NCBI RefSeq assembly: GCF_019457475.1
Contig: NZ_CP080413.1
Span: forward strand, 2,790,001-2,854,000
Direction of reading: 5' to 3'
Source: Shewanella acanthi
GTDB taxonomy: Bacteria > Pseudomonadota > Gammaproteobacteria > Enterobacterales > Shewanellaceae
DNA: 64,000 bases
The notes beneath the pieces were generated by a model. The model saw only the letters and a program-made list of their open reading frames with translations, was not told where the DNA came from and did no database searches. A program made the position numbers and the translations under genes. Within the stretch, counting starts at the first letter, position 1. Each line of letters opens with the position of its first letter. This document shows positions 18,518-28,377 of this stretch, in pieces.

Positions 18518-19864
18518 TTATCGATGGGAATGGTCGAGACGCTTTAACGCCCAAAACATCCAAACCACCAGCATAGTGCTACAAGTTGCGAGCGATACCC
18601 ATACCCCATTGACGCCAAAAGCCCAAGCAAAACAATAAATAATGGCTGCAATCAGTAGCAGTTTAGTACCAGTTAGCATAGAAGCCTGCTTGGCGCAGTT
18701 AATCGCTTGAAAATAGCTTGCTCCAACTAATATTAATCCTTCAAAGGGTAATCCCCAGAAGTAATAACGCATCCCTTCAATTGCCACAGGCGCTAGATTT
18801 GGGTTGTCTCCGGCAAATAGATACACCAACCATTCAGGGCGAGAATAAATTAACGCCAAACCGCAGGCGGCAGTCAGTAGCGTCATACCAAACGCAATAT
18901 TGCGCGCTTGCTTTACCCTATCATACCGTCCTGCACCGGTATTAAAGCTGTAAATAGGCTGAGTACCGAGGGCAATCCCTTCAAAAATAAGATAAAAGAA
19001 GGCTTCGGTATAACTCACCACCCCATAGGCAGCGACATGCAAGGGACCACCCACCCACAAAAAAGCCGTGTTGTGTAGGGTTAAAACAATAGAAAGATAC
19101 AGATTCATTAAAAAGCTAGGTAAGCCGACCCGAGCGATATTCAAACAATGGTCAAGGTTTAGCTTCATCTGCTCGAGATTGATCTTAAGCTGGGTTTTAT
19201 CGCCGAAAAAATGCTGCAGGCACAATAAGCCCGTGACCGCCTGCGACAACATTGTCGCAATCGCAGCGCCCGCCAGACCAAAGGGAAATACCGCGATAAA
19301 CAGCCAATCTAAGAAAGTATTGAGTACCCCTCCTAAGATTAGGACATAGGTCACCATCGTCGGCCGACCGTCATTGCGAAGCAGTGACGTAAACGCCATC
19401 GAGATAATGGGGAAATGGCACAGGGCGAAATACCAGAACAAGTATTCGTTAGCGTCATGAAGGATTGCCCCTTCGGCGCCAAGGGCAGTCAAAATATCCT
19501 GGGAGAATACTGTGCCTAAAAGCGCAAAAATGCTGCCCGCCAGTAAACACAAACTAAAAGCATTACCGAGGAGCTTTCGCGCCTTTGCCACATTGCCTTG
19601 GCCCAAGTTTATCGACACTAACGCCGCGCTGCCCATGCCGATCATCGCGCCAACGGCATACAAAATTGCGCCAACGGGATAAGCCAACATCATGCCCGCA
19701 AGCCCAGTTTCACCTAAGTAATGGCCAATAAAAATCCCATCGATGGTAACGTAAACACCCGTCACTAACATGGAGGCAATCGTTGGAATGGCATAGCGCC
19801 AAAATAATTTAACGATAGGTTCCTGTAGCAGGCGTTGATCCGCACTTGCGGTATTGGTTGTCAT
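18518..19864 (-). CDS. MATE family multidrug/Na+ antiporter
   Basis: A 448-residue integral membrane protein with about 12 hydrophobic segments in two similar halves, as in MATE efflux proteins. Typical family stretches are LFWRYAIPTIASMLVTGVY near the start, IDGIFIGHYLGETGLAGM near 40-60, and the second-half MNLYLSIVLTLHNTAFLWVGG. Similarity to the DinF/VcmA-type MATE proteins suggests cation-coupled export of drugs or metabolites; substrate is not predictable. The 384-bp upstream gap is shared with a divergent MFS transporter. Confidence 0.88.
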   Translation of the reverse strand: MTTNTASADQRLLQEPIVKLFWRYAIPTIASMLVTGVYVTIDGIFIGHYLGETGLAGMMLAYPVGAILYAVGAMIGMGSAALVSINLGQGNVAKARKLLGNAFSLCLLAGSIFALLGTVFSQDILTALGAEGAILHDANEYLFWYFALCHFPIISMAFTSLLRNDGRPTMVTYVLILGGVLNTFLDWLFIAVFPFGLAGAAIATMLSQAVTGLLCLQHFFGDKTQLKINLEQMKLNLDHCLNIARVGLPSFLMNLYLSIVLTLHNTAFLWVGGPLHVAAYGVVSYTEAFFYLIFEGIALGTQPIYSFNTGAGRYDRVKQARNIAFGMTLLTAACGLALIYSRPEWLVYLFAGDNPNLAPVAIEGMRYYFWGLPFEGLILVGASYFQAINCAKQASMLTGTKLLLIAAIIYCFAWAFGVNGVWVSLATCSTMLVVWMFWALKRLDHSHR

Positions 19865-20248
19865 AACCCTGTATCACCTTAGGCACGCATGGGAGGAAAA
19901 TAATATGGATGTTCAAAAATGCGGCATCGAATTGTACCCAATTTTGGCATGTAAACCAAACCGTAATTTATCACCTTTCTGAGAAAAAACCTTACGAGAC
20001 AGATACTTGTAAAATTCATTATTTAATAATCAAATCATTAACTTGCTAGAGAAAAAAATATTGGTCTTGAAAAAACATTATTTTCACCACTTTTTTGGTA
20101 TTTCTCGCTTAATTAGGTAAAGTGTTGGCAAAAAATAGCCTTTAATCGCTTTTCTTTATGACGAACTTGGCATAAAGAAAATCATTAATATGCTATATAA
20201 CAAAGAGTTAAATCATAAAAACTCAATAACAAGAACAAAGGAAAGGAC
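19865..20248. other. Intergenic region between divergent MATE and MFS genes, with an inverted repeat at 20150-20181
   Basis: This 384-bp AT-rich region holds both promoters. The clearest structure is an 11-bp perfect inverted repeat (TTTTCTTTATG at 20150-20160, CATAAAGAAAA at 20171-20181) around a 10-nt spacer, 68 bases before the MFS start. It could be an operator or leader hairpin. No small gene is visible. Confidence 0.5.
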
Positions 20249-21790
20249 ATGCAGCAAAATAGTCCAAATTCAGAGAATGATCTGAGAGAAGTCAAACAGT
20301 TAGGGATGTGGGCATCCATCGCTAGCCTAAGTTATATTTTCTGGTTAGTAGGCGGCATGGAGTTAGTCGAACGCATCGCCTACTACGGGGTAAAAGCCAG
20401 CGCCGGTCTCTATGCCAAAGCACCTGAATCGGCGGGTGGTTTAGGTATCAGCCTAAGCGATTACGGGGTTATCATCTCGCTATGGGCGATTATGCAGACC
20501 TTTGTGCCAGTTTTCACCGGCGGTATTTCTGACCGCGTGGGCTACAAGGAAACGATCTTCGCCTCCACCATCATCAAGATTGCAGGTTATCTGACGATGG
20601 CCTTCTTCCCCTCTTTCTGGGGCTTTCTGGCAGGGTCATTACTGCTAGCGACAGGTACAGGGATATTTAAACCCGGCATTCAGGGCACCTTAGTGCTCTC
20701 CACCAATCGCAATAATACTTCGATGGCGTGGGGTATTTTCTATCAGGTGGTGAATATTGGTGGCTTCCTTGGCCCCTTAGTTGCGGTGCATATGCGCCAG
20801 CTGTCATGGGATAATGTGTTCTTTGCCTGTGCGGCCATTATTTCTCTGAATTTCCTGTTTTTATTAACTTACAAAGAGCCAGGCAAGGAAGAGCGACTCG
20901 CCCGAAATGCCCAAATACGCGCAGGTAACATCCAACAAGATGCCCTGTGGCGAGATGCTTGGCATGAACTCAAAAAGCCCATTGTTATCTATTACATGCT
21001 GGTATTTTCAGGCTTTTGGTTCCTGTTTAACTCCCTTTTTGACGTACTGCCTATCCATATTTCCGAGTGGGTCGATACCAGTGTGATTGTCACCTCGTTA
21101 TTTGGCACTGAAGGCACAAGTAATGGCATTTTACAATTTTGGCTTGGGCTGAATAACGAAGGCACTAAGGTCATGCCTGAGGGCATGTTAAACCTGAACG
21201 CAGGCCTTATCATGACCAGCTGTTTTATCATCGCTGCCCTAACCGCTAAATATCGTATAACCACTTCGATGCTGATTGGCTGTTTGCTCAGTATCTTAGC
21301 CTTTGTGTTCATTGGCGCATTCCATGCAGCCTGGTTTATCGTGTTGGCCATTGCGATGTTCTCCATCGGCGAAATGATGATAAGCCCGAAGAAAAACGAA
21401 TTTATGGGTAACATTGCTCCAGAGGGTAAAAAAGCCATGTACCTCGGCTTTGTCATGTTACCTCAGGGGATAGGCTGGGGTTTAGAAGGCTATTTTGGCC
21501 CTAAACTCTATGAAATTTTTGCATCGAAAGAGCTTTTCTCTCGGGAATTATTGCTTGAGCGCGGTATGAGCGCCAACGACGTTGACGCGATTCCCCTGGG
21601 TGAAGCATTCACTACCCTAGTCAGTTACACCGGACAAACGGCTAACGAGCTGACTCAGCTCCTGTATCATAGCCACAATATTGGCATGGCGTGGTACATC
21701 ATTGCCGCAATAGGCACAATCTCGGCAGTGGGGATTTATATCTATGGTAAGTGGTTACTGACGTTACAAAGGGCTCAGCAGGCAGCTTAA
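20249..21790 (+). CDS. MFS transporter (POT/PTR-like)
   Basis: A 513-residue membrane protein with about 12-14 hydrophobic helices. The N-terminal half has GMELVERIAYYGVKA, which resembles the E-R-F/Y-Y motif of proton-dependent oligopeptide transporters, then GGISDRVGYKETIF (MFS loop 2-3 signature) and GTGIFKPGIQGTL, again POT-like. A larger cytoplasmic or periplasmic insertion (about 225-320) separates the two halves. Oligopeptide transport is the best guess but the full POT signatures are not all visible, so substrate is uncertain. AAAGGA precedes the ATG by about 6 bases. It is a single gene. Confidence 0.8.
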   Translation: MQQNSPNSENDLREVKQLGMWASIASLSYIFWLVGGMELVERIAYYGVKASAGLYAKAPESAGGLGISLSDYGVIISLWAIMQTFVPVFTGGISDRVGYKETIFASTIIKIAGYLTMAFFPSFWGFLAGSLLLATGTGIFKPGIQGTLVLSTNRNNTSMAWGIFYQVVNIGGFLGPLVAVHMRQLSWDNVFFACAAIISLNFLFLLTYKEPGKEERLARNAQIRAGNIQQDALWRDAWHELKKPIVIYYMLVFSGFWFLFNSLFDVLPIHISEWVDTSVIVTSLFGTEGTSNGILQFWLGLNNEGTKVMPEGMLNLNAGLIMTSCFIIAALTAKYRITTSMLIGCLLSILAFVFIGAFHAAWFIVLAIAMFSIGEMMISPKKNEFMGNIAPEGKKAMYLGFVMLPQGIGWGLEGYFGPKLYEIFASKELFSRELLLERGMSANDVDAIPLGEAFTTLVSYTGQTANELTQLLYHSHNIGMAWYIIAAIGTISAVGIYIYGKWLLTLQRAQQAA

Positions 21791-21817
21791 CCCCTTTCGA
21801 TTTATCATATTTGCTAT

Positions 21818-21848
21818 AGGTCAGTGAGTGCTTAGCATTCACTGACCT
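21818..21848. terminator. Terminator-like hairpin between convergent MFS and DUF3087 genes
   Basis: AGGTCAGTGAGTGC pairs with GCATTCACTGACCT (one G-U pair) around a 3-nt loop, a 14-bp stem. The T-run is imperfect, and its last base touches the stop codon of the DUF3087 gene. Confidence 0.6.
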
Positions 21849-22369
21849 TAATATTTTTCGAGTAATCCCACCTCAAATTGCGAGACATTTAAGGTTAATC
21901 CCGCCGCATCAATTTGCGACTGCAACTGCCCGAGTTCCTTTTCAAGGTGAGACAGTGTCAGGGTATTGTCGTCCAATTGATAAACCAGCCTTAGGCTAGA
22001 ATAGTAAAACAGCATAATTATCAAAGCACTACTCTGGTTTTCTGCCGCAGCCGATTTAATCTTAGCGAGTTTGCGATAGGTGCGGTTTTGTAATTGTTTT
22101 AATTGCCAAACATAGTAAATCTCATGAAAAAAAGGTTGAGTTTTTAACTGATTAACTACAAGACTACAAAGGAGTACTGCCAGAATGACTCCCAATAAAT
22201 TCCAGTGAAAATTACCAGTCGGTTCACCCGGTATAGCCTCAACACCAAATAGCGCAATAAGACCTGCGCCAAACCCAAGGGAAAGTAAAATCAACCCACC
22301 CACCAAGCACACTAAAAATAAGTTCATATTCTTGCGATAACGACTTTTATCTACCTGTTGTAACTTCAT
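21848..22369 (-). CDS. DUF3087-type inner-membrane protein
   Basis: A 173-residue protein starting MKLQQVDKSRYRKNMNLFLV, with two hydrophobic helices (about 16-40 and 56-76) and a cytoplasmic helical tail rich in Leu, Gln and Lys. The opening and the QLKTQPFFHEIYYVWQLKQ segment fit what I recall of the DUF3087 family, which has no known function and is common in Shewanella and Vibrio. It is a single gene on the minus strand with AT-rich sequence upstream. Confidence 0.72.
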   Translation of the reverse strand: MKLQQVDKSRYRKNMNLFLVCLVGGLILLSLGFGAGLIALFGVEAIPGEPTGNFHWNLLGVILAVLLCSLVVNQLKTQPFFHEIYYVWQLKQLQNRTYRKLAKIKSAAAENQSSALIIMLFYYSSLRLVYQLDDNTLTLSHLEKELGQLQSQIDAAGLTLNVSQFEVGLLEKY

Positions 22370-22466
22370 AAAGCGTCCAAATTTAGGAGTGAATTTGCTG
22401 GCGCTAACATAGCATCATAAGCTGAATATTAACTAAAAAGGTGATAGTAGTTTTTAATCGTTTAAG

Positions 22467-22498
22467 ACTAAGCAACTAAGCAACTAAGCAACTAAGCA
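22467..22498. repeat. Four tandem copies of an 8-bp unit at the 3' end of the CobW-like gene
   Basis: ACTAAGCA is repeated four times without change (22467-22498). The repeat covers the last codons and the TAG stop of the overlapping CobW-like gene. Because 8 is not a multiple of 3 and the unit contains CTA (TAG on the coding strand), every reading frame meets a stop within three units. Confidence 0.9.
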
Positions 22499-23573
22499 AA
22501 GCTTGCTCTAATGGGCCAACATTCGGCTCGTGCATGCTTATCATTTCAATGCGAGAATCCATACAATCCTCCAGCTCAGACACGCTCATTTCACCGTCAA
22601 TCCAGTTAATACCCGCAATACCATCAGTGGTTATCATTACCGCCTTTAACCTCAACAATCCAGCCACTAATTTTTGGGTTTCTAAGCGCTTAATCAAGGT
22701 CATCAGCGCATCAAAATCAAATTCCAACTTGGGCTGAAATACCCATCCACAGCTAAAAAAACCGTCACTTTGATTGAGTTTTCTTACTATGCCACGTTCA
22801 TCAAACGCTAATGGTTTTTCTGAACGGATTGCAGTAAATATCCCCTGCTGTTCGATTCGATTTATCCCCGGCAATAACACACTGCTCTGTTGAGTGATTG
22901 GCGTATGGGTACGACGCTTATTGATCCGAGGATGATTAAGCAACTTAACAAGCTCATTATTATCGTCTTGAATTGACACAAGGTTGCTATGGCGTAATAC
23001 CTGCGCATCCGCTTGGCCAATTTGCTCAAGGAAGCAGGCCAAGGCATCATCTAAAACCACTGTGCATTGGGCTTCAAACTCTGGGTATAAGTCGGACTTA
23101 GTCGCGACGATGATATCGGCCACCAATAGCTGCAGCCGAAATAGCGCATGTTCAAGGTAGCGGCTATCGGTGAGTTTTCGCAAATCGACGAGGCAAAAGG
23201 TCCCCTTAAGGTCGATGACATTTTGGTAATGGGGGGCGCTTAAGAGTTTAATAATCTCGTTTGGATGCCCAAGCCCTGTGGGCTCGATAAGTAAGCGATC
23301 GGGTTTAGCACGACTGATAAGTTGATTAATCGCTACCTGAGTCGGTACACCCGCTGCGCAGCACATACAACCGCCCGCCACTTCTCGGATTTGCACGCCT
23401 TTGTTATTGGCATCCATTAAGCCTGCATCAATACCCACTTCACCAAATTCATTGACCAGAATTGCCCAAGTTTCACCCTCGGGTTTGGCTGCGAGTAATT
23501 GTTTGATTAATGAGGTTTTACCAACACCCAAAAAACCTGTGATGATATTAGTAGGAATGGCTTTGACTATCAT
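22476..23573 (-). CDS. CobW/COG0523 family GTPase (putative zinc metallochaperone)
   Basis: A 365-residue G3E-family GTPase. The P-loop GFLGVGKTS is at about 11-19, the metal-binding CxCC motif is in GGCMCCAAG near residue 65, the switch and NKxD-equivalent region ATKSDLYP lies near 160, and a C-terminal CobW_C domain occupies about 250-350. COG0523 proteins deliver zinc or other metals to client enzymes; no cobalamin or nitrile hydratase genes are near, so the client is unknown. The start at 23573 (MIVKAIPTNIITG) puts the P-loop at the usual position; a longer frame to 23621 is rejected. Its C-terminus is encoded by an 8-bp tandem repeat. Confidence 0.88.
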   Translation of the reverse strand: MIVKAIPTNIITGFLGVGKTSLIKQLLAAKPEGETWAILVNEFGEVGIDAGLMDANNKGVQIREVAGGCMCCAAGVPTQVAINQLISRAKPDRLLIEPTGLGHPNEIIKLLSAPHYQNVIDLKGTFCLVDLRKLTDSRYLEHALFRLQLLVADIIVATKSDLYPEFEAQCTVVLDDALACFLEQIGQADAQVLRHSNLVSIQDDNNELVKLLNHPRINKRRTHTPITQQSSVLLPGINRIEQQGIFTAIRSEKPLAFDERGIVRKLNQSDGFFSCGWVFQPKLEFDFDALMTLIKRLETQKLVAGLLRLKAVMITTDGIAGINWIDGEMSVSELEDCMDSRIEMISMHEPNVGPLEQALLSCLVA

Positions 23574-23661
23574 TGACGCACCTGCACAGCTAAGGGGCTT
23601 TGAGTGTAGGGATATTCCCAATAAAGCTCAACAGCACAGATGCGTCAGTTAGCATTAACGA

Positions 23662-25017
23662 CTAGCGAGCCTTTGGCTTTCCCTTAAAAGACTTTGCCTT
23701 GTCATTAAATGACTTACCTTTATTGGCATCGGGATTCGCCTTATCCTTAGTATATTTGCCTTCTCGCGAGGGGGTTTTACGGGCACGGGCCTGACTTTCG
23801 CTAGACTTCCCGATTACAGAAGGTTTGTAATTCCATTTAGCGGTTTTGGTCTTCACGGCTGGCAGCTCACGGTAACGGGCAGGTAAAGGCGAGCCCTCTT
23901 CGTAACCCGGTTGTACAGACACCGGCAGTGTGAAGCCTATGAGCGCCTCGATTTCAGCGAGCATTTCATCATCCGAGGGTGACACAAAAGAGATAGCGCG
24001 ACCTGAAAGCCCTGCACGACCTGTGCGCCCAATACGGTGCACATAATCTTCGGCAAGGAATGGCAGTTCTAAGTTAATCACTATCGGCAAAGCCTCAATA
24101 TCGAGGCCCCTTGCAGCCACATCAGTCGCCACTAATACTCGCAATTTGCCCGTCTTAAAATCCTCAAGCACTCGATTGCGGGCGCCTTGGGTTTTATCGC
24201 CATGGAATACCCCAGCGCTAATCCCATCTAAGCTCAGTTCCTGTAGAAAATGCTCAGCGCACTCTTTGGTGCTGGCAAACACCATCACCTGACGCCAGTT
24301 ATTACGACCCACCAGCTCGGATAACAGCTCTGCCTTACGACGTTTATCAACGCGGTAAACCAACTGTTCAACCGTTGATGCCGTGGCGTTTTCGGCCACG
24401 TTCACCCACTCGGGTTGATTGAGCATCTTATGGGACAGAGCTTTAACAGCGTCGCTGTAAGTCGCTGAGAAAAGTAGCGTTTGATGAACAGGCGCGATCA
24501 AACGTTTAACCTTTTCGATATCACGCACAAAGCCTAAGTCCAACATGCGGTCGGCTTCATCGACAACGAGTGTAGTCACATCGGCGAGGGATAAATTGAA
24601 CTGACCAATAATGTCGAATAGACGCCCTGGCGTTGCCACCAAAATGTCCACGCCCTGCTCCAGTGCTTTACGCTGTGGATTCATATTGGCGCCGCCATAA
24701 ACCGCAAGGGTTTTTAATGGCAGAAACTGGCTGTATTTCTGAATGTTGGCACAGACTTGAATCGCTAGCTCGCGGGTCGGGGTCATCACCAGTGCGCGCA
24801 GTTTTGGGGTATCACAGGTGTCTTTGGCCAATTTTTCAAGCACGGGTAGTGCAAAGGAAGCCGTTTTGCCCGTTCCCGTTTGCGCGCAGGCCATTATATC
24901 CTTGTCCTGTAAAGCGAGTGGGATAACCCGCTCTTGAACTTGGGTGAGCTCTTGATAACCGCACTCGGTAATGGCATTTAGTATCGGGGAGGTTAATCCG
25001 AGTGTGTCAAATTTCAT
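23662..25017 (-). CDS. rhlE: DEAD-box ATP-dependent RNA helicase, RhlE family
   Basis: A 451-residue RNA helicase. Motifs in order: Q motif region (LTSPILNAITECGYQELTQVQ), I AQTGTGKT, Ia PTRELA, II DEAD in VVDEADRML, III SAT in LLFSATYS, and VI HRIGRTGRAG; two RecA domains span about 20-360. The basic C-terminal tail (about 370-451, rich in Lys, Ser and Asn) is typical of RhlE-type helicases acting in ribosome assembly and cold adaptation. All catalytic motifs are intact. It starts MKFDTLGL at 25017 and is a single-gene unit; about 200 AT-moderate bases separate it from the GGDEF-EAL gene upstream. Confidence 0.92.
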   Translation of the reverse strand: MKFDTLGLTSPILNAITECGYQELTQVQERVIPLALQDKDIMACAQTGTGKTASFALPVLEKLAKDTCDTPKLRALVMTPTRELAIQVCANIQKYSQFLPLKTLAVYGGANMNPQRKALEQGVDILVATPGRLFDIIGQFNLSLADVTTLVVDEADRMLDLGFVRDIEKVKRLIAPVHQTLLFSATYSDAVKALSHKMLNQPEWVNVAENATASTVEQLVYRVDKRRKAELLSELVGRNNWRQVMVFASTKECAEHFLQELSLDGISAGVFHGDKTQGARNRVLEDFKTGKLRVLVATDVAARGLDIEALPIVINLELPFLAEDYVHRIGRTGRAGLSGRAISFVSPSDDEMLAEIEALIGFTLPVSVQPGYEEGSPLPARYRELPAVKTKTAKWNYKPSVIGKSSESQARARKTPSREGKYTKDKANPDANKGKSFNDKAKSFKGKPKAR

Positions 25018-25216
25018 AGCAACTCTTTAGCCTAAGGCCGTATTGAAAGGTAAAATTTCAGAAATCCACTAAAGGAAAATAGTGACCAACAAACGCAAGG
25101 TTAGCTACGCTTAACATCAACGCCTAACTAGCGACCTCGTATTTTAGGCCGCGGAGTCTAACAAATTCCCCTCCGTATTTATAGGCAAGTGTTTACGCGT
25201 TCATCGTTAATCCCTA

Positions 25217-28200
25217 TTACACTGTTGCCGAAGTATTATCAGTGCAAGGTTTTATATACCTCTTAGCAAACTCATCGGCTGTTAATGGTTTGGCAAATAA
25301 ATAACCTTGTCCATAATCACAGCCCGCATCGAGCAATACCTGTCGCTGCGCCTGCGTTTCAACGCCTTCGGCAATCACCTTCATCCCTAATTTATGGGCC
25401 ATCATGATAATAGCTTCACACAGCGTTTGATCGTTTTCGTCGGAATCCACATTACGGGTGAAGGATTGATCGATTTTCAAATAATCGATATCAAATTTTT
25501 TAAGGTATGCCAGCGAAGAATACCCTGTACCAAAGTCATCCAGTGACACTTGTACCCCTGCATCACGGTAGGCCAGCAGTTTTTCCGTCACCCCCATACT
25601 GGCATCCAACAAAAGACCTTCAGTGATTTCGACGCACACCCCTGAACCGGTAATATCTAAGTCTTGAAGCAATTCTAACCAGTTGTTAAGTAATGCTCCC
25701 TCATCACGGAACTGGATGGGAGATTTATTCACACTGATTTGGATCTCAACGCCTAAGGTCTCACGCCATTGTGCACTTTGACGCGCTGCCTGCTCAAATA
25801 CCCAATTTCCAATCTCGACTATCAGCCCAGTATCTTCAGCGATGGGAATAAACTCCGCGGGGGACACCTGTCCCCGTTCGGGGTGATGCCAACGCAGCAA
25901 CGCCTCAGCTTTGGAAACACAACCGTTAGCTAAGGTCACTATGGGCTGAAAATGCAGCACAAACTCATTATTTGTGAGCGCCATACGCAAATCTTGAATT
26001 AAACGCATGCGGTATCTGGCGTATTCCTGCATCGAGGCGGTGAAATAATTAAAGCGATTACGTCCCTGATCCTTGGCCGCATACATGGCCTGATCGGCAT
26101 GTTTAAGTAGCCCTTCAATGCTGGTGGCATCATCTGGATATAAGGTGATCCCAATACTGGCACTGATGTAGGCAGTTTCCTCGCCTAATTCAAAGGGTTC
26201 GGCAAGGCTACGAAGGATATGCTCGGCAACACGCTCTATGCCCTTGTGATCGACCATGGCACTGAGTACGACGGTGAACTCATCCCCCCCAAGGCGTGCA
26301 ACCACATCGGTATCACGCACACAGGCTTTAAGCCTTGCCGCGGTTTCGATAAGCAACAAGTCCCCCATGGCATGCCCGAGGGTATCGTTGACTTCTTTAA
26401 AGTAATCTAAATCTAAGAATAACAAGGCAAAATGATTCCGATTACGATCGGAATGTTTAATTTCTGCACTGAGATATTCGAGCAGCATTCGCCGATTTGG
26501 TAGTCCTGTTAAAGTATCGTAATTAGCTTGCTTCCAAATTAAATGCTCGCTTTGTTTCTTATCCGTTATGTCTGAAAACAGCGCTACGCGGCGAAAGGGT
26601 AAGCCATCTTTGTCCTTAATGGTGTTGATAGTCAGCCATATTACATATTCTTCCTTGTTGCGGCGTCGCTGCCACATCTCCCCCTGCCATTCTCCGGTTT
26701 CACGGATAGAGGCATTCATATTGGTATAAAAATCATGTCCGTTGAGGTCGCAATACATGATGCGAATATGTTCGCCCACCACTTCCTCGGCCTTATAGCC
26801 GGTAATCTCACAGAAGGCGGCATTAACCGTAATGATAACCCCCCGCTCATCGAGCACACTCATGGCCTCAGAGCTGTTTTCATAGACCAGCGCCGAGAGT
26901 TTTAACGACTCTTCAATCAGTTTTGAATCGGTAATGTCGGTGTAGGTGCCACACATACGCAGCGCATTGTTGTTTGCATCACGACTGACAACTTTGCCAG
27001 TATCCAAAATCCAGCGAACCTTTCCCTCAAAGGTATTGAGTCGGTATTCCATTCTGTGCTGCGGTGTTTCGCCGCGAATATGAGCCTCTATCGAATGCAG
27101 CACCTTAGGCCTATCCTCAGCTAAAATAGCGTCCATCCACAGGCGGCTATTTGCATTGAGCTCGTTAATATCACAACCCAAAATGTCAGCACTACGAGCA
27201 TTACGCTCGATGAGATCCCGTTTGATATCCCAATCCCACAATCCTAACTCACTGCTGCTTAGTACCAATTCAAGCTGCTCGCGACTCGCCAATACTTCAC
27301 TGTCGGCGAGGGTTTGCGCGGTGACATCTAAAAATCCAGCTATAACAAGTTGAACCCCATTATGACTGCGCTGACAGGCCACCATCATATGGGTATAAAC
27401 AATGGACTCATCCTTGGCAATAAAACGCTTATCCATCTCATAATTATCAATTTTCCCCGCCAGCATCAGCTCAAAGTTCACCAAATCAGCTTCAACATCT
27501 TCCGGATGGGTAAGTTGTTTCCAAGACAGGTTCAGCAGCTCATCCTCCGTGTATTTCAGCATTTTGCACAATCGAGGATTGACCTTAATCCAGACCTGTT
27601 CGGGGCTCGTGATGGCAATTCCTATGTTGCCAACATCAAACTGGCTTCGGAACAAAAAGTCATCCTGCAAGCGAATTTGCTCATCCCGTTCAAGCTCATA
27701 TCGCCGTGATAGTAATCGGCTCAATAGCCAGGTTGCTATGGGGTATACCGTAAGCACAGGAAGGGAGATTTTTTGTAATACTTGCCAAGCGGAATCGCCG
27801 GGAAGCAGGAGAAACCATGCCAGCATTGCCAGATGGACAACATAAGCAAAGGTGAAAATTTCGCGAGCCGAGATTGATGCGAGCTGATATTTTCGAAATT
27901 TGCGCCAAATAATGCCAATGAGTCCGGAGGTAATGATCACCCCAATACCAATCCACGCGGCGCTGCCGCCAATGGTAAGACGATAAAGAGAAGTCACAAT
28001 AATGGCGACAGCAGTAGATACGCCACCAAAGAACAAGCCAGAAACACCAAGAAGCACGGATCGAGTATCAAAAATAATGCCTGGCTCATACATCCACGGC
28101 GTACTCATAATCGTCACGCCAATGGCGGCAATCAGAAACCCAATACCAATCCGCCACAGCACAAAATGCTGACGCTGGTTTTTCTTTGGTATCGCGTCAT

Positions 28201-28288
28201 ACAAAAAGACCAATGCGAGTAATAATGCCGCATTCTGAATGAGCGGAAAAAAAATGCTTGTGTCCATAAAAAGTGGGAGCAGCTCCAT
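25217..28288 (-). CDS. Membrane-bound PAS-GGDEF-EAL cyclic-di-GMP signalling protein with 5TMR-LYT-like sensor
   Basis: A 1023-residue multidomain protein. The N-terminus has six or more hydrophobic helices (about 10-200), including a 5TMR-LYT-like module (GIIFDTRSVLLGVSGLFFG). Three PAS domains with PAC tails follow (about 215-335, 340-460, 465-580), then GGDEF (about 595-745, motif intact in RLGGDEFTVVL) and EAL (about 765-1005, with EALLRWHHPE and DDFGTGYSS). Both signatures are intact, so diguanylate cyclase, phosphodiesterase or both are possible; net direction cannot be told from sequence. No strong ribosome binding site supports either the 28288 or the 28267 start. It lies downstream of glgA on the same strand, 90 bases apart. 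Confidence 0.88.
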   Translation of the reverse strand: MELLPLFMDTSIFFPLIQNAALLLALVFLYDAIPKKNQRQHFVLWRIGIGFLIAAIGVTIMSTPWMYEPGIIFDTRSVLLGVSGLFFGGVSTAVAIIVTSLYRLTIGGSAAWIGIGVIITSGLIGIIWRKFRKYQLASISAREIFTFAYVVHLAMLAWFLLLPGDSAWQVLQKISLPVLTVYPIATWLLSRLLSRRYELERDEQIRLQDDFLFRSQFDVGNIGIAITSPEQVWIKVNPRLCKMLKYTEDELLNLSWKQLTHPEDVEADLVNFELMLAGKIDNYEMDKRFIAKDESIVYTHMMVACQRSHNGVQLVIAGFLDVTAQTLADSEVLASREQLELVLSSSELGLWDWDIKRDLIERNARSADILGCDINELNANSRLWMDAILAEDRPKVLHSIEAHIRGETPQHRMEYRLNTFEGKVRWILDTGKVVSRDANNNALRMCGTYTDITDSKLIEESLKLSALVYENSSEAMSVLDERGVIITVNAAFCEITGYKAEEVVGEHIRIMYCDLNGHDFYTNMNASIRETGEWQGEMWQRRRNKEEYVIWLTINTIKDKDGLPFRRVALFSDITDKKQSEHLIWKQANYDTLTGLPNRRMLLEYLSAEIKHSDRNRNHFALLFLDLDYFKEVNDTLGHAMGDLLLIETAARLKACVRDTDVVARLGGDEFTVVLSAMVDHKGIERVAEHILRSLAEPFELGEETAYISASIGITLYPDDATSIEGLLKHADQAMYAAKDQGRNRFNYFTASMQEYARYRMRLIQDLRMALTNNEFVLHFQPIVTLANGCVSKAEALLRWHHPERGQVSPAEFIPIAEDTGLIVEIGNWVFEQAARQSAQWRETLGVEIQISVNKSPIQFRDEGALLNNWLELLQDLDITGSGVCVEITEGLLLDASMGVTEKLLAYRDAGVQVSLDDFGTGYSSLAYLKKFDIDYLKIDQSFTRNVDSDENDQTLCEAIIMMAHKLGMKVIAEGVETQAQRQVLLDAGCDYGQGYLFAKPLTADEFAKRYIKPCTDNTSATV

Positions 28289-28377
28289 TGATGAGAGAAT
28301 AAGAATCGCGGAATGACGTCCCCACCAATAGTGTAGCAGAATAGCTTACAAATCATGGTCTAATTACAGAATGGTGC

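Noticed and set aside
20992..21456. 154-codon minus-strand frame within the MFS gene
   Set aside because: Antisense shadow of a transporter with clear family motifs.
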